DNA of 10,393 nt from Chloroflexota bacterium (GTDB lineage: Bacteria > Chloroflexota > Dehalococcoidia > SM23-28-2 > RBG-16-64-32). Shown here piece after piece: positions 1-7,500 of this stretch. Each line of letters opens with the position of its first letter. Position 1 is the first letter of the stretch. Below the pieces are notes generated by a model. The model saw only the letters and a list, made by a program, of their open reading frames with translations, was not told the DNA's origin and made no database searches. The stretch covers positions 1 to 10,393 of the forward strand of contig VBJT01000148.1 in assembly GCA_005880075.1 (NCBI GenBank), read 5' to 3'. Both the position numbers and the translations under genes were made by a program.

Positions 1-56
1 ATCCCGTCTTCCGCTCCATTTGCTTTTTTAGCCGGCGCACGGCTGTCTCCTGACTC

Positions 57-1097
57 ATGCCTGGATGGAAGCTGCTCGCAGTTCCCGTTGTAGCTTTGGT
101 AGCCGCGCTTTCCTACCTCCTATACGGCATGTTCCTTGAGACAAGCAGCTCAGAACAAGCGGCAGTTACTATTGCAACGCCTAGCTCCACACTCCCAAAC
201 ACGGCCTCGCCGCCACTGTCGCCCAGCCCGCCGGTAACCGCGCCCAGCGCTGTGCCCACACCGGACGACGCGGTTCTCGTCGGGGCCGGGGACGTTAGTT
301 CTTGTACCCAGAACAACGACGACCGTACGGCCAACCTACTCGACTCCATCGTCGCGGCCACCCCCGGCGAGCTTGTCGTATTCACTGCGGGAGACAACGC
401 TTACGAAGACGGGACACTCGAAGAGTACCAGCAGTGTTACGACCCGACCTGGGGGCGCCATAAGGCAAGGACGCGCCCGGCGGCCGGCAATCACGAGTAC
501 GCTACCGGAAATGCCGACGGCTACTTCTCGTATTTCGGCGCCGCGGCCGGAGATCCAGGAGCAGGCTATTACAGCTACGATCTCGGCGCCTGGCACATAG
601 TCGTTCTCAACACGAGCGATCATTGCCGGCTCATTCCCTGTGAACCCGGCTCTCCTCAAGAATCCTGGCTTCGGGAGGACTTGGCTGCGCATCGCAACTT
701 CTGCACGCTCGCGATCTGGCATGACCCGCTGTTTAGCTCCGGCCGCGTCCACGGCAGTTCACAATATGCGCAGCCGTTTTGGGATGCGCTCTACGCATCT
801 GGGGCCGACGTTGTCGTTAACGCTCACGAGCATAACTACGAGCGCTTCGCTCCCCAGACACCCGCCGGCGTCATCGATCAGGAGCACGGCATCCGAGAGT
901 TCATCGTCGGCACCGGCGGCGAGAGCCACTACCGTGCAGGGCCGTTTCTTCCGAACAGCGAGATCGGGGACGGGAACTCCTTCGGGGTACTCAAATTGAC
1001 TCTGCACGCCGCATCGTATAGCTGGGAGTTCATCCCCGCCGTGGGCAAATTCCAAGACGGAGGCAGCGCTGACTGCCATGGCCAGCCGCCAGGTTAA
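57..1097 (+). CDS. Membrane-anchored metallophosphoesterase (purple acid phosphatase-like)
   Basis: Predicted to hydrolyse phosphate esters outside the cytoplasm using a two-metal centre. Of 346 residues, 5-24 form one hydrophobic helix (signal anchor or uncleaved signal peptide), and 41-70 are a Pro/Thr/Ser-rich linker, so the enzyme is probably tethered to the outer face of the membrane. The metallophosphoesterase motifs appear in order: GAGDV (D79), GDNAY (D113 and Y116, the GDxxY form typical of purple acid phosphatases), GNHEY (N145, H146), WHD (H222) and AHEHNYER (H257, H259), where Ala replaces the usual Gly of GHxH. Several cysteines (83, 127, 190, 195, 216, 340) suggest disulfides, as expected for an exported protein. 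An in-frame TGA at 51-53 limits the start; ATG 57 lacks a clear Shine-Dalgarno. It converges on a minus-strand operon 22 bp downstream. The substrate cannot be predicted. Confidence 0.88.
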   Translation: MPGWKLLAVPVVALVAALSYLLYGMFLETSSSEQAAVTIATPSSTLPNTASPPLSPSPPVTAPSAVPTPDDAVLVGAGDVSSCTQNNDDRTANLLDSIVAATPGELVVFTAGDNAYEDGTLEEYQQCYDPTWGRHKARTRPAAGNHEYATGNADGYFSYFGAAAGDPGAGYYSYDLGAWHIVVLNTSDHCRLIPCEPGSPQESWLREDLAAHRNFCTLAIWHDPLFSSGRVHGSSQYAQPFWDALYASGADVVVNAHEHNYERFAPQTPAGVIDQEHGIREFIVGTGGESHYRAGPFLPNSEIGDGNSFGVLKLTLHAASYSWEFIPAVGKFQDGGSADCHGQPPG

Positions 1098-1119
1098 TCG
1101 GGGACGCCAAGAACTACGG

Positions 1120-1278
1120 TTACAAGCGGTGACGCCGGCCCCAGCCGACAATAACCGCTGTGATGAGCAGCGCCAGCAATACAATCAGGAATAGCTTGGT
1201 CACGAACAGAGCTAGGCCGGTGAAGAAGAGAAACAATAGCAGGAGAAGTACGATCAAGAACACCACTCGAGGGTCCAT
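1120..1278 (-). CDS. Small two-helix membrane peptide, 52 aa
   Basis: The peptide is almost entirely hydrophobic. It begins MDPRVVFLIVLL, residues 5-24 and 28-46 can form two membrane helices separated by a TK turn, and it ends in a basic tail (GWGRRHRL) that should face the cytoplasm. The ATG at 1278 lies 2 nt after the TAG stop of the upstream 205-aa frame, so translation is probably coupled to it. A longer in-frame version from 1383 exists, but its extra residues overlap the upstream gene and look non-coding, so the shorter start is preferred. Size and layout resemble other families of tiny two-helix bacterial membrane peptides, but no specific family is recognised. It closes the four-frame minus-strand operon; no clear terminator hairpin was seen in the 22 bp before the convergent phosphoesterase gene. 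Confidence 0.6.
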   Translation of the reverse strand: MDPRVVFLIVLLLLLFLFFTGLALFVTKLFLIVLLALLITAVIVGWGRRHRL

Positions 1279-1280
1279 CT

Positions 1281-1898
1281 CTACGCCGGCACCATCTCTG
1301 GCATCGCCTCCTCGGACACGTCCCAAACTGACCAATGGCCGCTTGCCCAGCGTTCCGGCGTGATCGAGAACTTCTCGAACCACCAGCGCCGGCGCTCGGC
1401 CAGCGCTCGTTGCCGTTCCTTCGGCAAAGCCAGAAACTCCACGGGGTAACGCTGGCGGCTCTTGCCTTCACGGTCCATCTCGCGCTGGAGCGCTTGCAGT
1501 ACCACCTCGATATGTTCGTCGGGCATCTGTACGTCTGGAATCCCTGGATAGTAGGACGAAGTGAACGCTTGCCCCGCCTCCGAGGCCAGGATATCAGCCA
1601 GATCCTGTAGCATCGGGACGAGTTCCGGGTCGCTCAACGCTGATCGCCCGGCGCGGGAAATAGGGATGTTCGCCAGGCGGTCCCTTGACCAGGTGTTGGC
1701 GCTGCAAGCAGCCATCAAGCCGGTCAATGCCGGCTCGACCGGGTGAATCTGGAAGACTTGGTCGGATGTGTGCACGAATTTGATTGAGTCGTGATCCAGG
1801 ACCTCCACCGTTCGCGCAAACGCTCGCTCCCTAAGCGTCCGCGCGTTGCACAAAAGCAGCCAGCCCGCGATCGAGAGCTCGGGGTCTCTCACAAGCAT
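1281..1898 (-). CDS. Uncharacterised protein, 205 aa (possibly the 3' part of a split gene)
   Basis: No family is recognised. The sequence is soluble-looking with mixed hydrophobic and charged stretches: an N-terminal hydrophobic patch (SIAGWLLLCNARTL, residues 9-22), a central part rich in Leu/Ala/Asp, and a C-terminal basic/aromatic segment (KERQRALAERRRWWFEKF, about 160-177). The ATG at 1896-1898 directly follows an in-frame TGA (1899-1901) that ends the 44-codon frame upstream. No Shine-Dalgarno precedes this ATG, whereas the upstream frame has an excellent one. The protein is therefore made by termination-reinitiation at TGA-ATG, by readthrough, or not at all if the TGA is a nonsense mutation. 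A Trp codon (TGG to TGA) would restore a 249-aa protein. Its stop lies 2 nt from the start of the small membrane peptide. Confidence 0.65.
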   Translation of the reverse strand: MLVRDPELSIAGWLLLCNARTLRERAFARTVEVLDHDSIKFVHTSDQVFQIHPVEPALTGLMAACSANTWSRDRLANIPISRAGRSALSDPELVPMLQDLADILASEAGQAFTSSYYPGIPDVQMPDEHIEVVLQALQREMDREGKSRQRYPVEFLALPKERQRALAERRRWWFEKFSITPERWASGHWSVWDVSEEAMPEMVPA

Positions 1899-2033
1899 TC
1901 AGGGGCTAACATCCGGCGACGCCATTTCGCGCTTCTGCTGTGGACAAATCTCGGCAGGCAGCAGCTTCGGATTTGGTTCGACGGTTGGTGTCTCAACCGG
2001 GGTTCGTACCGGAGTCGTAGTCGGCTGCGGCAT
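1899..2033 (-). CDS. Pro/Thr-rich 44-codon frame, in phase with the next gene
   Basis: This short frame begins MPQPTTTPVRTPVETP and is dominated by Pro, Thr, Val and Glu; its second half (PKLLPAEICPQQKRE) looks like ordinary protein. The ATG at 2033 has a near-perfect ribosome site, AAGGAGGT, 8 nt upstream. It starts inside the last 41 nt of the 143-aa gene, in another frame, and ends at TGA 1899-1901 immediately before the ATG of the 205-aa frame, in the same phase. The strong ribosome site and coding-like composition make it real translation. The likeliest reading is that it is the N-terminus of a 249-aa protein interrupted by one TGA; a free leader peptide that couples translation is the alternative. 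No family recognised. Confidence 0.6.
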   Translation of the reverse strand: MPQPTTTPVRTPVETPTVEPNPKLLPAEICPQQKREMASPDVSP

Positions 2034-2424
2034 CTTTTCTGACCTCCTTATACGCGAAATCATTCCCCTCATGCTCGACCAATCCGGAGGACAACTCGCT
2101 ACGCGCCCTGAATATCTTGAGCAACAGACTCTTGCCGCTCGCGCCTTCGGGCGTCCGATGGTCCCGCCGGACGAAGAAGTCTATGACCAACATGTCGCCC
2201 TTCGACAGCAGTAGCGTGTACTCCGCCAGCTCGTGGGTCTCGCAGGCATCAAGGGCGAGCACTACTTCCTCGTTCAGCTCCTCGGACGCAGGCGGATATC
2301 GCCATTGTCGAGACTCGGGCAGTTCGTGGCGGACGAAATCATGAAGGAGCCAGAGCTCGTCCCGCGAGAAGGTGACTGGTTTTCGCTCGATTTCCGCGGT
2401 CGTTCTGTTGTTTCGTCTATCCAT
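1993..2424 (-). CDS. Uncharacterised soluble protein, 143 aa, first gene of the operon
   Basis: No family is recognised. The protein is acidic and apparently cytosolic, with no membrane segment. Visible elements are a helical start (FSRDELWLLHDFVRHELPES, about residues 19-38), a stretch with aromatic and Pro residues (WRYPPASEELNEEV), a Cys/His element (ALDACETHELAEYTLLL), a beta-rich centre (DMLVIDFFVRRD) and a polar tail. The start at ATG 2424 is chosen because AAAGGAAG lies at 2431-2438, about 6 nt upstream; a longer version to 2514 adds 30 residues without a comparable ribosome site. Its last 41 nt overlap the next frame, so the genes of this operon are likely translated together. Conservation of the YPPASEELNEEV region would be the handle for homology searches. 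Confidence 0.7.
   Translation of the reverse strand: MDRRNNRTTAEIERKPVTFSRDELWLLHDFVRHELPESRQWRYPPASEELNEEVVLALDACETHELAEYTLLLSKGDMLVIDFFVRRDHRTPEGASGKSLLLKIFRARSELSSGLVEHEGNDFAYKEVRKDAAADYDSGTNPG
2042..2049 (-). promoter_or_regulatory. Strong Shine-Dalgarno inside the end of the 143-aa gene
   Basis: On the minus strand the sequence reads AAGGAGGT, then 8 nt, then the ATG at 2033. It matches the 16S rRNA tail almost perfectly and lies within the coding sequence of the preceding gene. It fixes the start of the 44-codon frame and shows that translation of the downstream protein should begin here, not at the ATG at 1898, which has no such site. Confidence 0.8.
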
Positions 2425-2661
2425 GACCGGCTTCCTTTCTGATTCGCATCTTCCCTCGCGATTTGTCGCGCCCACATAAAACCCGCTCGCTGCTCCGTTG
2501 CAGACCCGTTGCACGTCGCGATGGTTTTGAAACGGGCGTGGCGTTTACTTTTAGGACGACCGATGGCGCCCCGGTGTAATGTCGTGACCTAGACCATGGC
2601 AGAATTACCCGGCTATCTGCTAGGTGAACCAAGCGGTCCAGCAGACTCCGAAGGATAGCCG
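2425..2661. other. Divergent intergenic region, 237 bp
   Basis: This is the only sizeable non-coding stretch in the window. It lies between the minus-strand operon (start 2424) and the plus-strand ORF beginning at 2662, so it should hold promoters for both. A short direct repeat, CGTTGCA, occurs at about 2497 and 2508. An AT-rich patch (ACATAAAA near 2475) could be part of a minus-strand -10 region, but no pair of -35/-10 boxes with proper spacing stands out. No hairpin terminator, RNA gene or LexA-type palindrome was seen. Confidence 0.45.
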
Positions 2662-2871
2662 GTGGAATCTACCAGTTTCAACGGCGAGGCGGATCCCGCG
2701 TTCTCGCGGAACGCCTCTCGCTCGCAGGATGTGCACAAACAGGAAAAGCTCTTGATCGAAGAGATCAGACGAGCGATAACTAACCCTGGAGGGGTGGTTC
2801 AGTTAGCCCCTTGCTGCCGGTGGGAAAGTTCGAGGGCTTGTCCAACTAGCAAGAGAGGAGACAGCCGATGA
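2662..2871 (+). CDS. Doubtful short ORF, possibly frameshifted
   Basis: A GTG start at 2662 is preceded by AAGGAT 7 nt upstream. The first 44 codons look protein-like, with a charged helix (QEKLLIEEIRRAIT). After the G-rich run at about 2788-2797 the frame gives implausible residues rich in Cys, Arg and Ser and ends at 2871, overlapping the next ATG by 4 nt. In the -1 frame the same DNA reads VSPLLPVGKFEGLSN and stops at 2847-2849, leaving a normal gap and ribosome site before the next gene. Either this is a small intact gene translationally coupled by ATGA, or a 62-codon gene with an indel in the G-run. No family is recognised. It could also be a non-coding leader. Confidence 0.35.
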   Translation: MESTSFNGEADPAFSRNASRSQDVHKQEKLLIEEIRRAITNPGGVVQLAPCCRWESSRACPTSKRGDSR

Positions 2872-3500
2872 GCAAAATACCGCTAGTTGTCGGGATGGCT
2901 GCCGGAGCCTCCGCGATGTATCTTCTCGACCCCGGGCGCGGAAGTGAGCGTAGGCAGCGGCTACGGGACCAAGTCGAGCGCGCTCGCGATAAAGTGAGTA
3001 ACGATGAAGGCCGACTGGCGCCGAAAGACCTGATTAGCCGCACGAAGGAAGCGGTTTCGGACGTCCGAAACAGGCTTTCAAACGGCTACCGTGAGGAAAT
3101 CGTTACAGAGGCCAAAGAGACGGCGCAGGAAATCGCCTCGCCGGGCCGCTGGTCAACGCGGACGCGAATTGTCGCGGCAGGGATCGGAGGCGGCCTCGCC
3201 TTCTACGGCCTCCGTCGCACCAGCCTCACAGGGCTCGCTTTGATATCGATTGGTGCAGGATTGGTGGCTCGGGCGTTCACAAACTACGAAATCCTCAAGT
3301 CTGAGGACGCCGGGCAGCAGGCCGAATCAACTTCCCGGCGCACCCGGGCTCCGCGCGGTACATCTCGTGGCCCGGGGTCCGAGACAACCACCATGGCCGA
3401 ACAGGACGTCCAGCCGAGCGCGCGCGATCTGCGTGATAAAGCCGCGGAAGAGGAAATGACCGCCTTCAGTGAGAACGCGGCGGATATTCCGTCAGACTGA
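2868..3500 (+). CDS. YtxH-like / YgaP-TM-like membrane protein, 210 aa
   Basis: Likely a small inner-membrane or membrane-associated envelope/stress protein with no enzymatic motifs. Residues 3-20 form a short Gly/Ala-rich hydrophobic segment that ends in YLLDPGRGSERRQRLRDQ; such a start is common in YtxH-like and BON-domain membrane proteins. A long charged helical region follows (22-92, several DKV/KEAV/EAKE repeats). Residues 100-137 form two glycine-rich hydrophobic helices around GLRRTSLTGLAL, a pattern seen in YgaP-type (DUF2892-like) transmembrane segments. The last 70 residues are polar and probably disordered (Thr/Ser/Arg, then acidic). ATG 2868 has AGAGGAG 7 nt upstream, a good ribosome site. 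It ends 22 bp before the convergent minus-strand genes. Family placement is from recognised pattern, not from a search. Confidence 0.7.
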   Translation: MSKIPLVVGMAAGASAMYLLDPGRGSERRQRLRDQVERARDKVSNDEGRLAPKDLISRTKEAVSDVRNRLSNGYREEIVTEAKETAQEIASPGRWSTRTRIVAAGIGGGLAFYGLRRTSLTGLALISIGAGLVARAFTNYEILKSEDAGQQAESTSRRTRAPRGTSRGPGSETTTMAEQDVQPSARDLRDKAAEEEMTAFSENAADIPSD

Positions 3501-3522
3501 CCTACGAAGGAGCGCGTCGCCA

Positions 3523-3810
3523 TCAGTGTCCGCGTCGCGTTAGCCACGCGCTGTCGACGCCCGGCCCTAAGCTGGACCAGCGCTCAAACTCGAGGACCAG
3601 CGCAGACTCGTCTTCGGCGAGCAACCCGCCGAGCCAGTCGCGTATGTCGGAAGGCTCGTACGCGCCGAAGACGGCCAGCGCATCGTCCGATAATCTGCGC
3701 ACATCATCTGCCCCCACCTTAGTCTCGATTGCGTCCGCCACCAACGCGCAGAGGTTACGTCGCTCCGACCAGGCGATGACGCACTTTAGTGTGGGCTCTC
3801 TACCAGTCAT
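3523..3810 (-). CDS. Uncharacterised 95-aa protein coupled to the hydrolase gene
   Basis: No family is recognised. It is a small soluble acidic protein that opens MTGREPTLKCVIAWSERRNL and continues with two likely helices (LCALVADAIE; VRRLSDDALAVF) and a segment DIRDWLGGLLAEDESALVLEFERW. The ATG at 3810 overlaps the stop of the dienelactone-hydrolase gene as ATGA (3807-3810). No ribosome site precedes it, which fits reinitiation after the upstream stop. An upstream in-frame ATG at 3843 would give 106 residues with a longer overlap and is less likely. Tight coupling suggests co-expression with the hydrolase, but a shared function is only inferred. Confidence 0.6.
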   Translation of the reverse strand: MTGREPTLKCVIAWSERRNLCALVADAIETKVGADDVRRLSDDALAVFGAYEPSDIRDWLGGLLAEDESALVLEFERWSSLGPGVDSAWLTRRGH

Positions 3811-4514
3811 ACCGTGAGATGCTTGTCGAACCAGGCTATGCATTTCTTCCAGGCGTCTTGGGCGGCTTCCGGCCGATAGCTCGGGCGACCTTCGTTCATG
3901 AAAGCGTGGCCCGCGCCCTTATAGGAGTGGAACTCGTGCGCCTTTCCGAGCCCGTTTAGCTCTACGTCCAGCTTAGCTACATCAGCCGGGGTCGGGTTTG
4001 GGTCTTCCTCGCCGAAGAGACCGAGCATGGGACATCCGATATCCTTCGAGAGCTCGAATGGGGCCGGCCCTTCGCCCCACGGCACCATGATGTTCCCGCC
4101 CCAACAGACGACTGCCGCCTTCAGGTCTGGGTTCTTTGCGGCCATGAGATACGTGACGCGGCCGCCCATGCAATATCCAGTGATTCCGAGACGCTCCGCC
4201 TGCACCTCGGGGACCTCCTTAGCGTGGTCGATCGCTGCATTCACGTCCTGAACAACCGTGACATCCCGGAGGCGGCCCATCCGCGTCAGCGGGTCATCAC
4301 CGGAGTTAGGGTTATCGCGGTGAAAAAGGTCCGGTGCGATAGCGGCGAAGTGCGCCCCGGCCAGCCGGTCGCACATTCCCCTCACGAACTCATCCACACC
4401 GCCGGCGTGCTGAATTACGACGACGGCAGGGAAGGGCCCAGCCCCGTGCGGAACGCTGACATAGCAGCGCATCGTCTCGCCGTTGACGCTTACCGCGTCC
4501 CATCTCGATGGCAT
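3807..4514 (-). CDS. Dienelactone hydrolase family protein
   Basis: An alpha/beta-hydrolase of the dienelactone hydrolase (carboxymethylenebutenolidase) family, which hydrolyses lactone or ester bonds such as those of dienelactones from chlorocatechol breakdown. At 235 residues it has the usual family length. The catalytic triad is visible: nucleophile C115 in GYCMGGR, D171 in FGEEDPNP and H203 in GAGHAF. Family landmarks VVVIQHAGG (32-40) and APDLFHR (60-66) are present; His replaces the Glu often found after the VVVxQ strand. No signal peptide, so cytosolic. ATG 4514 is preceded by GGGAGGT. It lies 69 nt downstream of the dnaE2 stop on the same strand and may share its transcript, though nothing ties it to DNA repair. 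The true substrate is unknown; many members of this family are of unknown specificity. Confidence 0.9.
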   Translation of the reverse strand: MPSRWDAVSVNGETMRCYVSVPHGAGPFPAVVVIQHAGGVDEFVRGMCDRLAGAHFAAIAPDLFHRDNPNSGDDPLTRMGRLRDVTVVQDVNAAIDHAKEVPEVQAERLGITGYCMGGRVTYLMAAKNPDLKAAVVCWGGNIMVPWGEGPAPFELSKDIGCPMLGLFGEEDPNPTPADVAKLDVELNGLGKAHEFHSYKGAGHAFMNEGRPSYRPEAAQDAWKKCIAWFDKHLTV

Positions 4515-4564
4515 CGTGGACCTCCCTCTCTGAAACTCGGCCTAGCAAGCGTAGCGCAGGAAGA

Positions 4565-4594
4565 CTAGCGGCGCCAGAGCTCCCTAGTGGCGCC
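4565..4594. repeat. Direct and inverted repeat spanning the dnaE2 stop
   Basis: CTAGCGGCGCC (4565-4575) is repeated as CTAGTGGCGCC (4584-4594), one mismatch, 19 bp apart. The same bases give an inverted repeat, GGCGCCA (4570-4576) against TGGCGCC (4588-4594), with the dnaE2 stop codon (4584-4586) in the 11-nt loop. The hairpin could weakly slow transcription before the hydrolase gene, but no T-run follows, so it is not called a terminator. Confidence 0.35.
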
Positions 4595-7500
4595 CGCCGT
4601 GCCCGGTCCCGAAATTGTGAGCAGCCGGCGAGAGCCCTCCGGCTGTAAGCGGCACAAACGACTGCGCGATCAGGTTGATCACGCCGTCGCGCCGCTGAAG
4701 CTCGCCCCGAATAATCACGAACGGCTCGCTGCGGACAAGAGTTCTATGGGCCTCGTAAACATCCGGCTTGATGACCACGTTCACCAGGCCGAATTCGTCC
4801 TCGATCACCATGAAGATGAACCCGCTCGCAGTTTCAGGCCGCTGGCGGCAGACCACCAGCCCCGCCACTTCGATTGGCTTTCCGTCTTCGAAAGATTCCA
4901 CCATTGCTGTAGAAGCGATGCCTTCGTGCAGGCGCGGGCGCAGAAATGACATCGGGTGCACATTCGGGGACATACCCAGGATGATGTAATCTGCCCGCAT
5001 CTTGTCCCAATCGCTCATCGGCCGGAGCTGCACCATATCCTGCTCAACGGGCAGCGCGAGCGCGAGCTGGCGTTGCTCAGTGTTGCGCCCCTGCGAACGA
5101 TAGACCAGCCCGAGCTGCCAGATCAGCTCTCGCCGCTCAAGCCCGAAGCAGTCGAAAGCCCCGCAGGCGATCAGGTTCTCGATCACTTCACGCTTGACGC
5201 GCGTCCGCTCGATGAAATCGAACAGCGAACGGAATGGGCTGCCGCGCTTGCGTTCCTCCTCGATTTCCTTCGCGCCCTTCTTCTCTGAGAGTCCGCGCAC
5301 GTAGCGGAGACCGATGCGGACGGCGAGGCCGGCAGATAAATCGGAAATCGGAAATCGGAAATCGGGATTGCTCTGGTCCTTTTGCCGATTGCCGTTAGCT
5401 GATTGCTCGAATTCTTCGATTGTGCAGTTCGCCCCGCTGCTATTGATATCTGGCGGCAAGACCTGAACGCCGTGACGCTTGCCGTCATTGACGAGGACAT
5501 GAGGCGCGTAGAAGCCCATCGGCTGGGCGTTGAACAGCGCGCAGAGCGATTCCGCCGGGAAATATGTGCGCAACCAGGCGGTCTGATAGGCGAGCAGACC
5601 GAAGGCGGCAGCGTGCGCCTTCGGAAAGCCAAACTCAGCGAAGCCATCGATGCGGTGAAAGACTTGCTCGGCGACCGTCTTCGAGACGCCCTGTGCCAGC
5701 GCTCCCGCGATGAACTCGTCCTTGAGCTTTCCGATCGCCTCTCTCGATCGCTTGCGGCTCATCGCCCGGCGCAGGCTCTCCGCCTGCCCGGCGCTGAACC
5801 CAGCCAGCGCCATCGCCACCTGAAGCACCTGCTCCTGGTAGAGAATCACCCCTAGTGTCTCCGCCAGCACCGGTTCGAGTGACGGATGGTCGTACGTGAC
5901 CTCTTCCCGCTTCATGCGCCGGTTGATGTACGGGTTCACCGAGCCGCCCACGATCGGTCCCGGACGGATGATCGCCACCTGTACCGTCAGGTCTTCGAGG
6001 TTTTGTGGGCGTACGCGGGGTAGCGTCTGCATCTGCGCTCGCGACTCGATCTGGAAGACGCCCATCGTGTCGGCCTCACAGATGCTGTCGTATACGTGCT
6101 TGTCCTTGAAGTCGATGCGCGAGAGGTCGACGCGCGTGCCCCGGTGCTCTTCGATCAGTTCCAGTGTCTCGTCCACGGCGGAAAGCATGCCCAGCGCGAG
6201 GAAATCGATCTTAATCATGCGCGCGTCGTCTACCGAGTCCTTGTCCCACTGCATGAGCACCCGGCCCTCCATCGCCGACTGCTCCAGCGGCACGAGTTCG
6301 ATCAGCGGCCGCGAAGAGATAACCATTCCGCCGACATGCTGCGAGATGTGGCGCGGAAAACCGGCGATCTGCTCCGAAAGTTCCGCCAGGTGCCGCCACA
6401 GCGGCGCGTTCAGCCGCTCCCGGTAGTGCTCCAGGCGGCCCATCTCCGTCCGGATATCCTTCGCCGAGCCGCCTTCGCTGACCTTTGCCAGCCGGTCCAA
6501 CTCTGCGGGCGGCAGGCCGAGCGCCTTACCCACCTCACGTATCGCACCTCGAATCCGGTAAGTGGGGAACGTCGCCACGAGGCCGACGTTATCGTGCCCG
6601 AAGTACTCGTAAGTCCGTAGGATCAGCTTCTCACGGATATCGCGCGGGAAGTCGAGGTCGATGTCCGGAACCGAGGCCATCTCGTCGTTCAGGAAGCGGC
6701 CCAGGAAGAGATTGTTCGCGATCGGGTCGATGTGCGACAGGCCGATTAGGTAGCAGATCACAGAGCCAACCGAGGATCCGCGCCCTCGTCCCGGCGGCCC
6801 GTGGCTCGGGCGCCCGCGCACATCCTCGGCGACGGCATGCGCCAGTTGAAGGATCTCTCGGTGGATCCGGAAGAATCCAGAAAGCCCGTGCTTCTCCACC
6901 AGCCGCAGCTCTTGTTCCAACCGTTCCTCGATCTGTTGCGTGAAGCGCGGATACCGCCGCGCCGCCTCCTGCCGGCAGACCGCGCGCAGGTACGACTCCG
7001 CCGTTTCGCCTTCGGGGACAGGTGTATCCGGGAAGCGATATTCGAGGTCCCGCGTCAGGTCGAACCCGCAGCGTTCGGCGATCCGCTGCGTGTTCGCGAT
7101 TGCCTGTGGATGGTCGCTGAAGAGCTCAGCCATTTCCGCCGGCGACTTGAGGAAGTACTCCGAGTTCTCGCGCCGTAGCTGGTGGCTGGCGTCCAGCGTC
7201 GTCCGGTTCTTGATCGCGACGAGCGCATCCTGCAGCCGGTGGCGCTCCCGCGTGTGGTAATGGACGTTTCCAGTCGCGACGACGCCGACCTTCAGGTGCT
7301 CCGCTAGCTCGCCGAGCACGCGGTTCCGCCAGACATCTCTGTATACGAGATTGTTCTGCAATTCGATGAAGAAGTTCTCCGGCCCGAACCATTTCGCATA
7401 CCGCCTCGCCGCCTCCTCCGCCTCGCGCGGGCGCCCCTCGGCGATCAGCAATGGCACCTCGCCGCGCCGGCAGCCTGACAGAGCAATCAGCCCCTCTGCA

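Noticed and set aside
759..1184. Minus-strand ORF antisense to the phosphoesterase
   Set aside because: No recognisable domain, and the plus strand carries all metallophosphoesterase motifs.
2029..2050. AAGGAGGT followed by AGAAAAG looked like a dnaX-type -1 frameshift signal
   Set aside because: The overlapping frame entered there is +1 relative to the 143-aa gene, not -1, and has its own ATG at the right distance, so an ordinary ribosome site explains it.
4570..4594. Inverted repeat considered as the dnaE2 terminator
   Set aside because: The stem includes the coding end and no T-run follows on the minus strand.
5338..5407. Repeat array considered as a CRISPR or minisatellite mobile element
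   Set aside because: Units are 7 bases without spacers and lie inside an intact reading frame; no cas genes or transposase nearby.
5896..6426. Long plus-strand ORF (176 codons) opposite dnaE2
   Set aside because: It lies wholly antisense to conserved DnaE2 catalytic sequence and its product is Ser/Arg-rich without motifs; a shadow frame in GC-rich DNA. The same holds for 4587-4949, 5403-5855, 6096-6620, 6485-6943 and 6801-7178.
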